A stretch of DNA of 64,000 bases from Synanceia verrucosa. Lineage: Eukaryota; Chordata; Actinopteri; Perciformes; Synanceiidae. A program made the translations under genes and the position numbers. Of this stretch, positions 20,704 through 30,989 are shown one piece after another (the stretch's first letter is position 1; the number at the start of each line of letters is the position of its first letter). Where the stretch lies: positions 10,199,240-10,263,239 of the forward strand of contig CM056558.1 in assembly GCA_029721515.1 (NCBI GenBank), in the 5' to 3' direction. Under the pieces are notes generated by a model. It was not told where the DNA came from. It saw only the letters and a program-made list of their open reading frames with translations, and made no database searches.

Positions 20704-21111
20704 CAGGCTATAAAAACAAGATTTGCAGAGGTGCTGGAAAGCGAGAACGCTATCTTGGCTGCTGTGACTCTGCCCAGGTTTAAACTATGTTGGCTGCGGA
20801 CACAGGACAAGAAAGACAAGGCCAAGGCAAGTCTGCTGGCAGAATGTGCTCGAGACGGAGACCAGCAAACAGGTACTACCAGCAGCACACCAACACGTAC
20901 CGACTCAAACATAGAGGATGAGTTCTTTGCACAAGGGTTGGACTCTCTTCATGGATTTCCACTGATAAAGGACATTTCACTCAAATACAATGCAGCCACT
21001 CCATCCAGTGCTCCTGTAGAGAGACTATTTAGCCTGGGGAAGCTCGTCTTCACTCCAAAAAGGAACAGGCTCTCTGACCTTAAGTTTGAAAAGCTTCTAC
21101 TTTTAAGATAA
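20704..21111 (+). pseudogene. hAT transposase, C-terminal part (dimerisation domain)
   Basis: Continuation of the transposase interrupted by the gypsy element. It resumes with QAIKTRFAEVLES and ends in the hAT dimerisation signature (SLKYNAATPSSAPVERLFSL, then RNRLSD and KFEKLLLLR) followed by a stop at 21109-21111. Compared with the upstream piece a short part of the core seems missing at the insertion site, so the gypsy insertion or a later rearrangement removed some hAT sequence. Confidence 0.88.
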
Positions 21112-21298
21112 AATCACTGTTTTAATGGCTAAGATGGTGAGATGACTGGGTTGGCTGGGTGGATGAATGAATGCATGCATAGATGGATGGATGAGTGTTA
21201 GGAAGGAGTATATGGATGACAGATAAATGAATGAATGTTTAAAGCTGGATTCGTTCAAGAAATTCATATACATTTTCAGGACTATTTTAAAAGCACTT

Positions 21299-21810
21299 CT
21301 GTTAAACTGTTTTCTTTGTAAGAACATACTTGGAGCAACATATGTCCACCAGTTGTCTTAAGTTGTGAAAGTGTGATTTGTGATTTTATATGAGAGAGTT
21401 TAAAGCACTGTGCAAAAGAGCACAAGAGAAGCTCCACAGACCTACTTTTTTAGGATTTCAAACCTTAGGATCAGAATTCAATCTCCGTTCATGGCTTTCA
21501 TTTTCACCATGATATTTTGATATCGGAATCCATTTCAGATTTACTGAATTAATAAATGTTTGAGGTAGATGGGTACACAGTGGAATAAAAGATTGTTATA
21601 CTCACATTGTTAAACTGTTTACCTTTAAGAAGAAGAAAATACTCAAAGCACAGTATGTCCACCAGTTGTCTGAAGTTGTGAAAGTTCAGTGATTCATTTA
21701 ATTTACACCACAGTGAATTAAAAGCACATATTGTTAAACTGTTTACTTTTGTGAAGAGGAAAGTACTTGAGGAACAATTGTACCAGTTGTGGTCTGTTGA
21801 GGTGTAATAA
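21299..21810 (+). repeat. Three subterminal direct repeats in the hAT 3' region
   Basis: A unit beginning TTAAACTGTTT and containing CCAGTTGT recurs at about 21303-21384, 21608-21690 and 21731-21800. The first two copies share GTCCACCAGTTGTCT almost exactly. They lie between the transposase stop and the right end. Many hAT elements have repeated subterminal transposase-binding motifs; such a role here is inference. Confidence 0.6.
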
Positions 21811-22282
21811 ATATTAAAACCTCTGTGCAGGTACCTGTATTTACTGTTCTCTATGCACCTGGCTTGTGAAACCTGCTCTGAAAAAAATCCTAATTCTTTG
21901 ACATTTTTAAACTTAAAAAAGTAATGCAAGAGTTACTTTCCCTGGTAACTAGTTACTTTTATAGTGGAGTAATTCAGTTACTAACTCAGTTACTTTTTGG
22001 AAGAAGTAACTATAACTAATTACTTTTTCAAAGTAACGTGCCCAAAACTGCTTGTTACATATTCAGGAAGTCTGCAGTACTTTGCTTCACTTTTTCTCTA
22101 TGTATCTCAAGTGGTAGTATCTCAACAGAAGTATCTCAGTGAAGAAAGTTTGAAGCAGCCATGGTCCGGCAGTATTGCTGTGTTACAGCCGATCGAATGA
22201 TCGCTTTTGTTTATTTGCGTTCCTCTTTGCTCGCTCTAGTGTTCAGAATTCCAACTTGTAGATGCCAACCACACCAGCACAA

Positions 22283-22555
22283 CATCCATCCATCCATCCA
22301 TTTTACATCCTGGATAAGTCGTCACCTCATTGCAGGGCACATCGAGACAGACAACCACTCACACTCACATTCACACCTATGGGCAATTTAAATTCGCAAA
22401 TTAACCTAATCCCCATACATGTTTTTGGATAGTGGGAGGAAGACGGAGCACCCGGAGAGAACCCACGCAGACAACATGCAAACTCCACACAGAAAGGCCC
22501 CGGGTTGGGAATCAAACCCGGTACCTTCTTGCTGTAAGGCGAACCACTACACCCA
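22283..22555 (+). repeat. Teleost interspersed repeat with (ATCC)n head, copy 2
   Basis: Starts with CATCCATCCATCC and contains the hallmark series GTCGTCACCTCATTGCAGGGCA, TTCACACCTATGGGCAATTT, GAGAACCCACGCAGACA and AACATGCAAACTCCACACAG, ending near GCGAACCACTACACCCACC. Related to copies at 10144 and 25248. Non-coding and abundant in fish, probably LINE-derived. Confidence 0.8.
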
Positions 22556-22849
22556 CCTGTTTCCAATTATTTGTATTTCCTGAACATCAATTATAATTAT
22601 CTAATATAACACCTTAAACTTCCACTGTGTCCATACTATGTGCTGAATTTGTTTCTCTTTTTTTTTCGGCAACATAAGGTCAACATGGCACATACCCCTT
22701 TCATTTCTGATGCAGAAAATGGACTGGGAGTGTTTATCTACTTGAGAGGGAGCGAGCAGAAAATGGCTTTTATGACTACATTGCACTTGGTGCATGGAGT
22801 TGACATATACTTGATATTTTTTTATATCAGGGAACGCTGATATTGCTGC

Positions 22850-23100
22850 AGCTTCCTGCTAGAATCACTTGTTCGTTCAGTGAGTCGCTCCTCCCCTCCC
22901 CTCGCTGGCTGGGTCGTTCATCAAAGATTCACGGTCATGAACTAACGAACGAGGCAGTTCAACTCCTGGCCACCACGCTGAGACTGAGCTCAAGTGAACT
23001 GAGAAAGGAACGAATCAGTTCAGGAAGTGATTCAGTTCAGTTTGTTCACTCAAAAAATTCGTTCTTTCGAACGAATCGTTCGCGAACGACGCAACACTAA
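22850..23100. mobile_element. Probable non-autonomous hAT-like fragment (GTTCGTTC-rich end)
   Basis: Ends in ATTCGTTCTTTCGAACGAAT, CGTTCGCGAACGACGCAACACTA at 23057-23099, full of short palindromes around GAACGA. Such ends are common in fish hAT MITEs. The left end was not identified. Confidence 0.45.
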
Positions 23101-23138
23101 GTTGAGGGAGAGCATTCTTGGAAAAAAAATCCAAATCT

Positions 23139-23282
23139 AATGTTTTATTGATTTTATTTATTTTATTATCTTGGAATGAATCCGTTTATCTGTTGATTAT
23201 TTGTCTGTTAATAATTTTAAATGTAATGTTTTATTTTATTCAGTTTTATTATCTTGGTTGCAGAATCCATTTGTCTGTTGCT
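23139..23282 (+). repeat. Local direct repeat
   Basis: AATGTTTTATTGATTTTATT... through CCGTTTATCTGTTG (23139-23197) recurs as AATGTTTTATTTTATTCAG... through CCATTTGTCTGTTG (23224-23281). Confidence 0.6.
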
Positions 23283-23390
23283 GCCCGATCAGCTGCTGCA
23301 GCGCTGTACTCGAACTTGTGCATTGCGCTGGCTGTACACTGACCAGGATGCCTCATATGCTGACGGCTACAGACTAGTTAGCTATCAAGA

Positions 23391-23672
23391 TGTTGTCAGA
23401 AAAGAGGAAGGTCAACAATGAACGTCACATATTTCAGGAAAGATGTAGGGAAGTAGGAGGCAAAAATGTGTGCACACTCAACAAGTGGCTGTAGCAAATG
23501 AGTACAATATCAACCCGAGACCTACGGTGAGAAGTACAGCAAGTACACAGGGCAACGTAGGACTCAAAAGCTAAACGAGTTAGCATCACCTCTACAGAAA
23601 CAGCAAGCTTTATTATCCAAATGGCGAGATACACATGAAGATTTGTTTTTAGCTTCTTTAACACTTTATTTT
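23391..23672 (+). pseudogene. ZBED/GTF2IRD2-like hAT-derived N-terminus, decayed
   Basis: From ATG at 23391 the plus strand reads MLSEKRKVNNERHIFQER. After stop and frame changes near 23495-23540 it reads KYSKYTGQRRTQKLNELA then KQQALLSKWRDTHEDLFLAS (near 23540-23655). This resembles the BED-finger N-terminus of the hAT-derived ZBED5/SCAND3/GTF2IRD2-like family that is multicopy in fish. No core follows. Confidence 0.65.
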
Positions 23673-24550
23673 CTAGGGCTGACCCAAAGGATTTGAAGCT
23701 TCGATCGATGGCACGGGATTCATATTAAAAAAATAAAATACAAAGCTTTGGCTAATTAGGTAGCATGGCTCGTCCTGGCTGCTCCGTCACTGTCAGTCTC
23801 TCGCAAGTTCCGACGGTGATCCAGCCACGATCAGGGAAGTCAACGCCCGTTTAAATGTGCCACGTTACTGTTACTGTGTGTGTTGATTGTATGTGGGGTT
23901 ATGATCAGGGATTTAATATGTAGCCGCAAGCTAACGGCAACTTCCCTCAGACGGCACAAACGCGCGAGCCCTTTCAGAATAAAAGCGCCGTGCCGGCACG
24001 GTTACTGGTGCTTACTATCGTGTTTCCGGTTTGTTTATTTGTTGTATTTCTGCACTTATTAGCGGTAGAGTGGGGCTCCGCTGTCATCGTCGCCTACTTG
24101 GCCTAGCCTTCTTGTAATTGGCCTAATCATGCATTGGCATGTTTTCATGTGCAACCCTTCAATAACTATGATCAAAGTAATTTACAGTTACACTTGTGTT
24201 ATTTATATGAAATGTCTTTTGTTGGCACCTAGTCTATTTTGTTGCATTTCTAATAATAAATCATGTAGGCTACTAGGCATGTTGTCAGAGGGTAAATTGC
24301 TTTAGGCTGCTATGTAACTGTCAGCCTCATTGCAAGGCTATTGTAGTGCCACTGTGATTTCTTTTTGATGTGTAGGCCTTCGTGAATAATTTTAAACAGC
24401 ATATCCATGTGTTGAATCAGTGTTTGGTCTTTTCAGGCCGAAAATGTAATTCCCCCCTGAGGTCTTCCTTGAAAAAAACCTGCCCCCCTGACCAATTTCA
24501 CCCTGGCATCCCTGGTTTATATCAATATATAATAGCTAATTATGTCTAAT
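23673..24550. other. Gene-free interval
   Basis: AT-rich sequence with no frame or repeat structure I can assign. Confidence 0.4.
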
Positions 24551-24555
24551 TTGTC

Positions 24556-25015
24556 TGTATTGATTGATTGATTGATATATGTTTATTGACAACAAACAAA
24601 TGAAAACATACATCGACACAACTGCTGCCAAAGGGATAAAAACAAAAAGCCAACAGCTTATTTCTATTGTGGTCCCTTTAGTGAGTGAGTGTGTGTGTCT
24701 GTGCATGATGTCCATGAGGGGAATGTGTGAGTGTGCTTCTACACAGAAAAATTAGAGCGGGGGACATGTTTCAAAATACAGTAGCAATTATAAAAATTAT
24801 AAAATTAACAATATTAAAAATATATAAATACACATCTGTAAAAGACAACAAGAACAATCTTCAATCTCGAGCTAAGAAATCCCTCTTAACCAACCCTTAA
24901 GGACAGTTTTAAAGGAAGTAAGTGAACTCATGCTCTTCATGAATGAAGGTAAACCATTCCATGCCATGCATGCTGTGAATCTACGTAAAAGTATTTAGAC
25001 CTATATTTCTCTTAA
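24556..25015 (-). mobile_element. Probable LINE 3' end
   Basis: On the minus strand the sequence runs into TTGTTGTCAATAAACATATA followed by a short CAAT repeat (24556-24580), like a LINE 3' UTR with an AATAAA-type signal and tetranucleotide tail. The upstream minus-strand translation around 24950-25010 has stops and only weak LINE-like residues. Confidence 0.4.
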
Positions 25016-25247
25016 AGGGACACTGTCATTTTTAAAGTATTTTATTACATCATACCAACATCTTCATTCATAAATAGATCCTCATTGGTGTAAAATAACA
25101 TATGCCAACAGTCTGACATTTCCTCCTGGGCGAAGAATCAGTTATCTGTCTTTACATAGAGTGGGTCACTCATACGGAGGCTTCCATGACTTTCTGGTCT
25201 ATCAAAAACTACTGCTACAATCACAACTAGCACTACCTGCTAGTACT

Positions 25248-25544
25248 CATCCATCCATTATCCATCCATTATCACGGTATCCTCATAGCGATAAGCGGTC
25301 GTGGGGGGCTGGAGCTGTCTTAGGGCGGAAGGCAGGGGACACCCTGGACAAGTCGCCACCTCATCGCAGGGCACACAGAGACAGACAACCACTCACTCTC
25401 ACATTCACACCTATGGGCAATTTAAATTAGCCAATTAACATAATCCCCATGCATGTTTTTGGATGGTGGGAGGAAGCCAGAGTACCCAGTGAGTACCCAC
25501 GCAGACACGGGGAGAACATGCAAGCTCCACACAGAAAGGCCCCG
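25248..25544 (+). repeat. Teleost interspersed repeat with (ATCC)n head, copy 3
   Basis: Longest copy in the window. It runs from CATCCATCCATTATCC through GGTCGTGGGGGGCTGGAG, GACACCCTGGACAAGTCGCC and TTCACACCTATGGGCAATTT to ACACGGGGAGAACATGCAAG and CACACAGAAAGGCCCC. Confidence 0.82.
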
Positions 25545-26600
25545 CACCTGCACTGCACTTTTGGTCATAATACAAGACCATACTTATACTGCGCTGAATC
25601 TTCATCACCAAAAAAAGAGTAAAAGGGCCATAAAATGACCGGAGCTCCGGGCCAGGGATCCGCGGTGAGTGGCCGCCCGGGAGCGCCCTATGCCCAGCCA
25701 TGGATGTCCGGGGAAAAATGACTGAAGCTCTGGGCTCTTACTTTTGAAATAACTTTTAGTGCCATGTTTTTCTCCTGATAATCTGCTATCCAAAATATAG
25801 CCCAAAGAAGTCACTTCCTCTGTCGCTGCAATCTCAGTCCCCCAACTGTGCTGTGACTGTGACTATTTTACAGCTACAGACACACCTCAGTTCATTTAAT
25901 TTTACTTCATATGACTAAAATTAAAAATCAGTGATTCGATCCCAGAGACTCTGTCAAGTTCCACATTGCTTATTTTAATCCTCATCAATCCCTTGAGCTG
26001 CTGAGCATTCAAAAGCTGAGTGACTCAAACGACTCATGAAATCTTGCTGCGAGACACCAGACGTCACAGGGCTCTTAAGTGACATCACCTCCGAAGGGAC
26101 CCTCAACAGCCAAATTCAGTAGGGGCCAGCTAGTTCATTTCCCTAACACTGCACAAGCACAGTGCCTCTGACAGAGGTATGACATGTGATTTCCTTGATG
26201 CACAAAATAGTCCACAGTAACCTAGTAGGGTGTTAGGCTGTTGGCTCGGGCCTGATGATGGATGTTCCTTCAAATCAGTCTGGAAGCCAAGACTGAGGTG
26301 CTCATCTCTAGCTATCAGACTGCATCAAAGAAGCAATTAATGTAAAGAAAAAGATGTGCTAGAGCCAAGAGCATCTGATTCTGGTCTCTTATAAGCAACA
26401 GGTTGATTGATAACTTCCCCACTTGGTTTGATTTGCTGATGTCAGGGTGATGTAGGGTTACTGGCTTCTCTACGTGAGATCACCATATATCATTCTGACT
26501 CTCGTGGTGTATGTGGAAAGGTTGGCTATTGACAAAACCCACAATGACTGACAATTGATTTAGTACATAAGGGTCTGACTGGCCCATCCTCCCAGCCCTT
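25545..26600. other. Gene-free interval upstream of the urotensin gene
   Basis: No coding or repeat feature recognised. Part of it may hold regulatory sequence for the gene that starts near 26640. Confidence 0.4.
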
Positions 26601-26606
26601 GAGAGG

Positions 26607-26617
26607 ATAAATATATT
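26607..26617 (+). promoter_or_regulatory. Candidate TATA box of the urotensin-family gene
   Basis: ATAAATATATT lies 85-95 bases upstream of the start codon, which would place transcription start near 26640 and give a 5' UTR of about 60 bases. Inferred from position and sequence only. Confidence 0.45.
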
Positions 26618-26701
26618 GATGAAATGGACCCAAGGCTAGCTTGCCTTGCCACAGGGAGTGATCACAGTACGGTGATAGTTTAGGACCTCGCAGTGGATAC
26701 T

Positions 26702-27549
26702 ATGGAGAGGGTTACAGTTGTGAACTACTGCTTAGGACTCCTGGGGTTATTACTACTGCAGGGAGTGGTAAATGTGGAGGGACGGAGCATATTTAATCCT
26801 GGTAAGTGTGAAAATGCTGCTGAAGATGCTGCAGGCAACTGCATCCTTGAAATTAGTGTTGATCTGACCTATGAAATGGAATCAATGCTACGCTTCATGT
26901 TTTGTGATATTCAGGGTGCAAGCTGCATTTGTATTTCCTCTGTAGGAACAGGAAATCATGTTTTTAATCCAAAAGACGACACAGATCCTCATAACAAAAT
27001 TCTGGCACTGTTACTACACAAGAGTTTAGTTCCTGATGAAAAGGACGATCCTCTAGGTGAGAGATCAAACAAAACGGTTCGGGTTAATACAAATGACACA
27101 AATGCATACATTGCTTTGATGATGACTCTGTATCTCTATCTGTAGGTGTTGAGCTGGCCATTAAGTTAGGTGAATTAGAGGAGGTAAGAATATGTAAATG
27201 TGATCAATTCTAAGTAGAAACAAAATTGAAAATTAATGAAAACCTGCTGCACTACAACATTATTATCTTGCAGAAGTCATAGAATAGATGGTGAATTGAT
27301 ATTGAGATGGTGTCTACCAAATATGGGTATTTAACCACTGTAATTTCTGTTCATAGCTGCAGGTACTAAGGGAGAACCTGGAGCTGGAAAAAGAGATCAC
27401 AGCAAATTTGGCAGGAGGCAAATCAATAAATAGGAAGAGAGAAGAACGTGAGTTAAATTTAGTGATTCTGGATTGAAATATATCATTGATATTCTGCATA
27501 TCCTTATCTCCTTTCATTTGCAGCTTGCTTCTGGAAGTACTGCATCTGA
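26702..27549 (+). CDS. Urotensin II-family prepropeptide, five coding exons
   Basis: A secreted cyclic-peptide precursor. Exons: 26702-26801, 26946-27056, 27146-27183, 27357-27447, 27524-27549. Every intron is GT-AG with good donors (GTAAGT, GTGAGA, GTAAGA, GTGAGT) and pyrimidine-rich acceptors, and phases match throughout, giving 121 residues. Residues 1-25 form a hydrophobic signal peptide. The middle has the KILALLLHKSL helix and an LQVLRENLELEKEI helix. The last exon encodes PCFWKYCI and a stop. CFWKYC is the invariant disulfide-ring core of urotensin II and URP, agonists of the UTS2R receptor. RKR at the end of exon 4 is a convertase site, predicting EEPCFWKYCI as mature peptide. The residue before Cys is Pro and the last is Ile, unlike classical UII (acidic residue; Val), so the paralogue (uts2, urp, urp1, urp2) is not resolved. 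The GTG at 26693 is upstream and not the start. Confidence 0.92.
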
Positions 27550-27686
27550 CACAGATGCAAAAGGATCGGGACCACTGTGAAATCTTGCTGCAAAACCCAA
27601 CATTGCCTTAAGCTTCACACCACCAGTAATATAAATATACTGTATTTATCCCAGCAATGTAGAGCTGTACCATAATCAAAGTCATT

Positions 27687-27692
27687 AATAAA
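27687..27692 (+). terminator. Polyadenylation signal of the urotensin-family gene
   Basis: AATAAA 138 bases after the stop codon, the first such signal downstream. Confidence 0.6.
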
Positions 27693-27699
27693 TATATTG

Positions 27700-28790
27700 C
27701 ACCAAGCTGCTCTCATGAGAGATCTAGCATTTCTGAAATGCAAATCGGAAAACAAAAAACAGCATTTTTCTTTTTTAAATAAACAAATGGGAGTAATTAA
27801 AATTAAATACATTTAAAAATATATTAAAATACAGCCATAAAATCTAAGAAACCAATCTATGTTAATCCAACATGCAAAATTTCAGGGATTTTTTAACATC
27901 TGTATTATTGTAGGTGAACCGGAAGCAATATTTCAGCCTTTTTCCCACTATTAGCATGTCTTTTGCGGTTTTAGTCAAACAGTAGCAGATTTGGTTGGCA
28001 GGATTTTGCAGCTAGGATGAGATGGTGTCCCTCGAGCCCTATGGAGATTTAATTTCTGTGTACAATTAGAGGTCGCTGTCAACAGAGCAATAAATCAAGT
28101 AGGTTATTTTGGTTTTCTCTGATTTACAGAGGTGGGTAGTAAGATGTTACATTAACTGTTACAATTACTTGATTGGGTTTTTAGATAAATTGTACTGCAC
28201 ATCTTCACAAATAAAGAGGGCTGGGTACCAAACTTTGATACTTTTGAAGCACTGACGAAAAGCTCCGATCCTATCCGGTATCAAAAAATGAATAATTTTT
28301 CTTTCCCAAATTCCGATACCCGTGTGTCTGTGAACCATGCTCGCAGAAAGCACGAGGGATGCGAGGACATGCCCCCTTCAGATTCATAGTGACACCCATC
28401 TGTCCCCACTTTCCCAGCAGAACACAAACAGCGCTGGTAAAACAGAAAATGAATGTCATTACAGCAGCATTGGGAGCTTGGCATGTGTGGTACATGGTGC
28501 GTTCACGGTGTACATGAATATTGGAATTTCCAAACCCCCATCTGCATAACAATAGCACAGACTCTTTTTTTTCCTCCTCACATTTTTTTTAATATTATCT
28601 CCTACCACGTTTCCACAGCCCATGAAAACTTATAGGTTAAGTCTGTTTGGGGGCTGTATCTGACGGCTATAACGAGAGAGAGCAGGGGAAGAGGGTGAAC
28701 ATGAGATGGCTGATGTGTCTAGATGCTGTGGTGAGCCAGGCACCTGAAACTTGCTTGGATGCCCACTGTGTGTGGGTAGGGGAAAGAGCA
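27700..28790. other. Gene-free interval
   Basis: Contains a GATAC-rich stretch (GGTACCAAACTTTGATAC near 28226, CCGGTATCAAAAAATG near 28275) of the kind seen at hAT transposon ends in fish, but no element could be delimited. Confidence 0.35.
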
Positions 28791-28807
28791 GGTATGCCCG
28801 CCCGCCC

Positions 28808-29830
28808 TCAGTCATTTCCCCTGATGCTTGATACTCGCTGCCTTCGGCTGCAGACCCCCCCTGACCCAGTCATAGCATCCTGTGATGGCGCCATCTCTGC
28901 CACATGGAGATCGACTCGATGGTGACGATAGAAGGCGCAAACCCCCACCAAATAGGACTTTGGAGCCACTTTATGCAGACATCTCCCACGCCGCCAGATG
29001 CCTGTCCTGTCCCACGGCAGTGGTTTCATTCGAACTGCTTCACCCACTGCAAGCTCAGGCAAGTCCTTAGCAGTCCTGTCATAGATGAGTTTGGAGGCCT
29101 GTTTTCTGTAACGCAATTTGTCAACTACATCTGTAATAACTCGTCATAATAACTCGTACCTCTTCAGCCCTGGTTCCACCAGCAGTGCTGACTTCAGACG
29201 CCGAGCCATCAAACGTTGCACCAGATTGCTGTCCATTCCCTAAGTCGGGGTGTTCCACCATTGTAGAATAGCTTTCCAGGCATTCTTGCCATCATGAAGC
29301 GCTTTCTTGCATAGATTCTTTGCGATTTTGAAAGCTGCCTCTGCCTTTCCGTTGGCCTTGGGATGCCTCGGTGAGGAGGTGATGTGATCAAACCCCCAGT
29401 CCACTGAAAATCGGTGAAACTGAGAACAGGCAAACTGTAGGCTGTTGTCAGAAATGACCCTGTCTGGTTGCCCATATCGAGCGAACTGGGCCTTACATCG
29501 TTTTATGGTAGTCTCCGCACTGAGGTCCGGGAGAACATCAATGTCAGAGAAATCTGAGTAGTGATACAGCAATATCAAAAAGTCTTTCCCCCTGTGCTGG
29601 AACAGATCTACACTCACTCATCTGCCAGGGCACCTGGGAAGTTCATGGCTCAGCATTGTCTCTTTTTACTGCTCCGACACAAACTCATTGCATGTCGAGC
29701 ATTTACTAACAAAGTCCTTTATTTCACTCTGCATTCCAGTATAAGGTCTCCCGTACTTGTCTGTAGCAGGCCTCACCACCGATGTGACTGCAGTATACCC
29801 TGACAAGCATCTCCGCACGCAGTGACTTGG
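28808..29830 (-). pseudogene. Gypsy integrase
   Basis: The HHCC finger is readable in one minus frame at about 29820-29670 (VYCSHIGGEACYRQV ... KCSTCNEF) with one in-frame stop. The core at 29617-29240 has SVDLFQHRGKDFLI (first Asp), ISDNSLQF (second Asp; a Ser replaces the usual Gly) and HPKANGKAEAAFK (Glu). The tail at 29116-28808 (YDRTAKDLPELAVGEAVRM) continues after a frame break. It is cut at the left near 28800 without an LTR that I could identify. Confidence 0.82.
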
Positions 29831-29884
29831 GGATCACTGCTCTTTGTCCTCTTTACAATATGCCCTTTTGCACACTTAACTCCT

Positions 29885-30425
29885 CTTTTGGCGCTTTTCC
29901 GCAGGCGCGGTATGGTACGGTACGGTACGGCACGGCTCTTCACGGTTGTGGTGCTTTTCCACTAGTATCTGGTACCTGGTATTAGGTACTTTTTCCGTAC
30001 CTCCTCAGCCCTCGTTCCAAGCGAGCCAAAGCGATACTAAAACGCGACGTCAGCCGACTGCCTTCCACTGATTGGCCAACGAGTGTCATCATTGTAAGCA
30101 TTATTGGATGTGGGACGTCCGATTGGAATGAAAAACCAAAAACAACTCGAAAAAACCAAACACAACTCGACTCTGCCATTTTTAAAACTGGCAACTGCTT
30201 CGCTATTTTTACACTTCCTGGAGTCTTCTCTGTCTCTCTTCTTTCACTTTGTGCATGACAAAAAGTCACAGAGTGAGCAACAAATACATGATCGCTTCAG
30301 TGTCCTCCATTGTTTGTGTTGTTGTTCTTCTTCTTTCTGGTTTTCTATGTCGCATGCAAATGAAGTTACGGCAGTTTCACGCTGCCGTATGACGACCCTG
30401 CCCACGCTGAGGAGGTACTCAGTTG
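29885..30425. mobile_element. Short insert within the gypsy element, GTACGG-rich end
   Basis: Between the integrase finger and RT the expected RT/RNase H coding is replaced by about 540 bases starting GGCGCTTTTCCGCAGGCGCG with several GGTACGGTACGG repeats. The GGCGCTTTTCC start resembles fish MITEs, but inverted ends and a target duplication were not found, so it could also be deletion filler. Confidence 0.45.
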
Positions 30426-30960
30426 TGCTGCAGTTCAACAGTTTGTGCTGCTTCCTCTTAGACCTCTGGGGCCACTGACACACCAAAGGGAAGTTTCAGC
30501 CATCTCCTCCGGCCCCAGAGAGTCCAAAAAGTGGTCATAAGGCCACTGGCCTCACCCAGTTTACACTGGAGAAAAGCGTCCCTTGCATCTACCATTGTGA
30601 AGACTTTGGCTTTGGGCAGCTTGTAAAGGACATCTTCCAACTTGGGCATGATGTAATGGGATCGCTTGAGTGCGTGGTTGAGGTGGTGCGGCTGCAGACA
30701 TATGCACAGTTTTTCTGGCCTTTTCACTATGACCATAGTGCTGATCCAGGTTGGCTCAATGACAGACATTATATGGCCCTCTGCTTCATATCTATCCAGC
30801 TGAGCCTTTACAGTGTCCTTCATGTCAGTCCCTGGTCCAAATAGAGCTTGAGTATGGTGCTGCTATGCTTCAGCTTCTCTCTTGGAGCTTCTCTTCTTGT
30901 CTCTGAGGCTCATGACATTACATGTGGTTCCAGAATCAAGCTGTCATCTCTGTAATTTTC
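30425..30960 (-). pseudogene. Gypsy protease stub and RT N-terminal half
   Basis: The protease box QLDSGTTCNVM lies at about 30920-30955. It is followed with little spacing by the RT start TDMKDTVKAQLDRYEAEGH (near 30770-30830), so most of the protease and the linker are missing. RT motifs PTWISTMVIVKRPEKL and VFTMVDARDAFLQCKL, then LPFGVSVAPEV (30480-30515), are present. After a frame change a few more residues read to about 30425. The catalytic YxDD block is absent. Confidence 0.8.
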
Positions 30961-30989
30961 CATATATATATACATACCATTTTTTTTGC

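Larger units (their letters stand above)
14696..22050 (+). mobile_element. hAT transposon (BED-type) carrying a gypsy insertion
   Basis: The left end CAGTGATGGGAATAAC (14696) and right end ...GCCCAAAACTG (22050) are imperfect inverted repeats of the CAGTG...TGGG type. They are flanked by similar 8-bp sequences, TTGGTTAC (14688-14695) and CTTGTTAC (22051-22058), matching at 6 of 8. Between them lie BED finger, hAT core and hAT dimerisation-domain coding pieces on the plus strand, split by a minus-strand gypsy element at about 16411-20699. Confidence 0.85.

Noticed and set aside
26693..26701. Upstream GTG as start of the urotensin-family frame
   Set aside because: Not an ATG. The ATG at 26702 gives a normal signal peptide. 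Reading straight through to 27145 would include introns.
30104..30478. 124-codon plus-strand frame
   Set aside because: Lies in the unassigned insert of the gypsy element; Ser/Leu/Phe-rich with no motif or start context.
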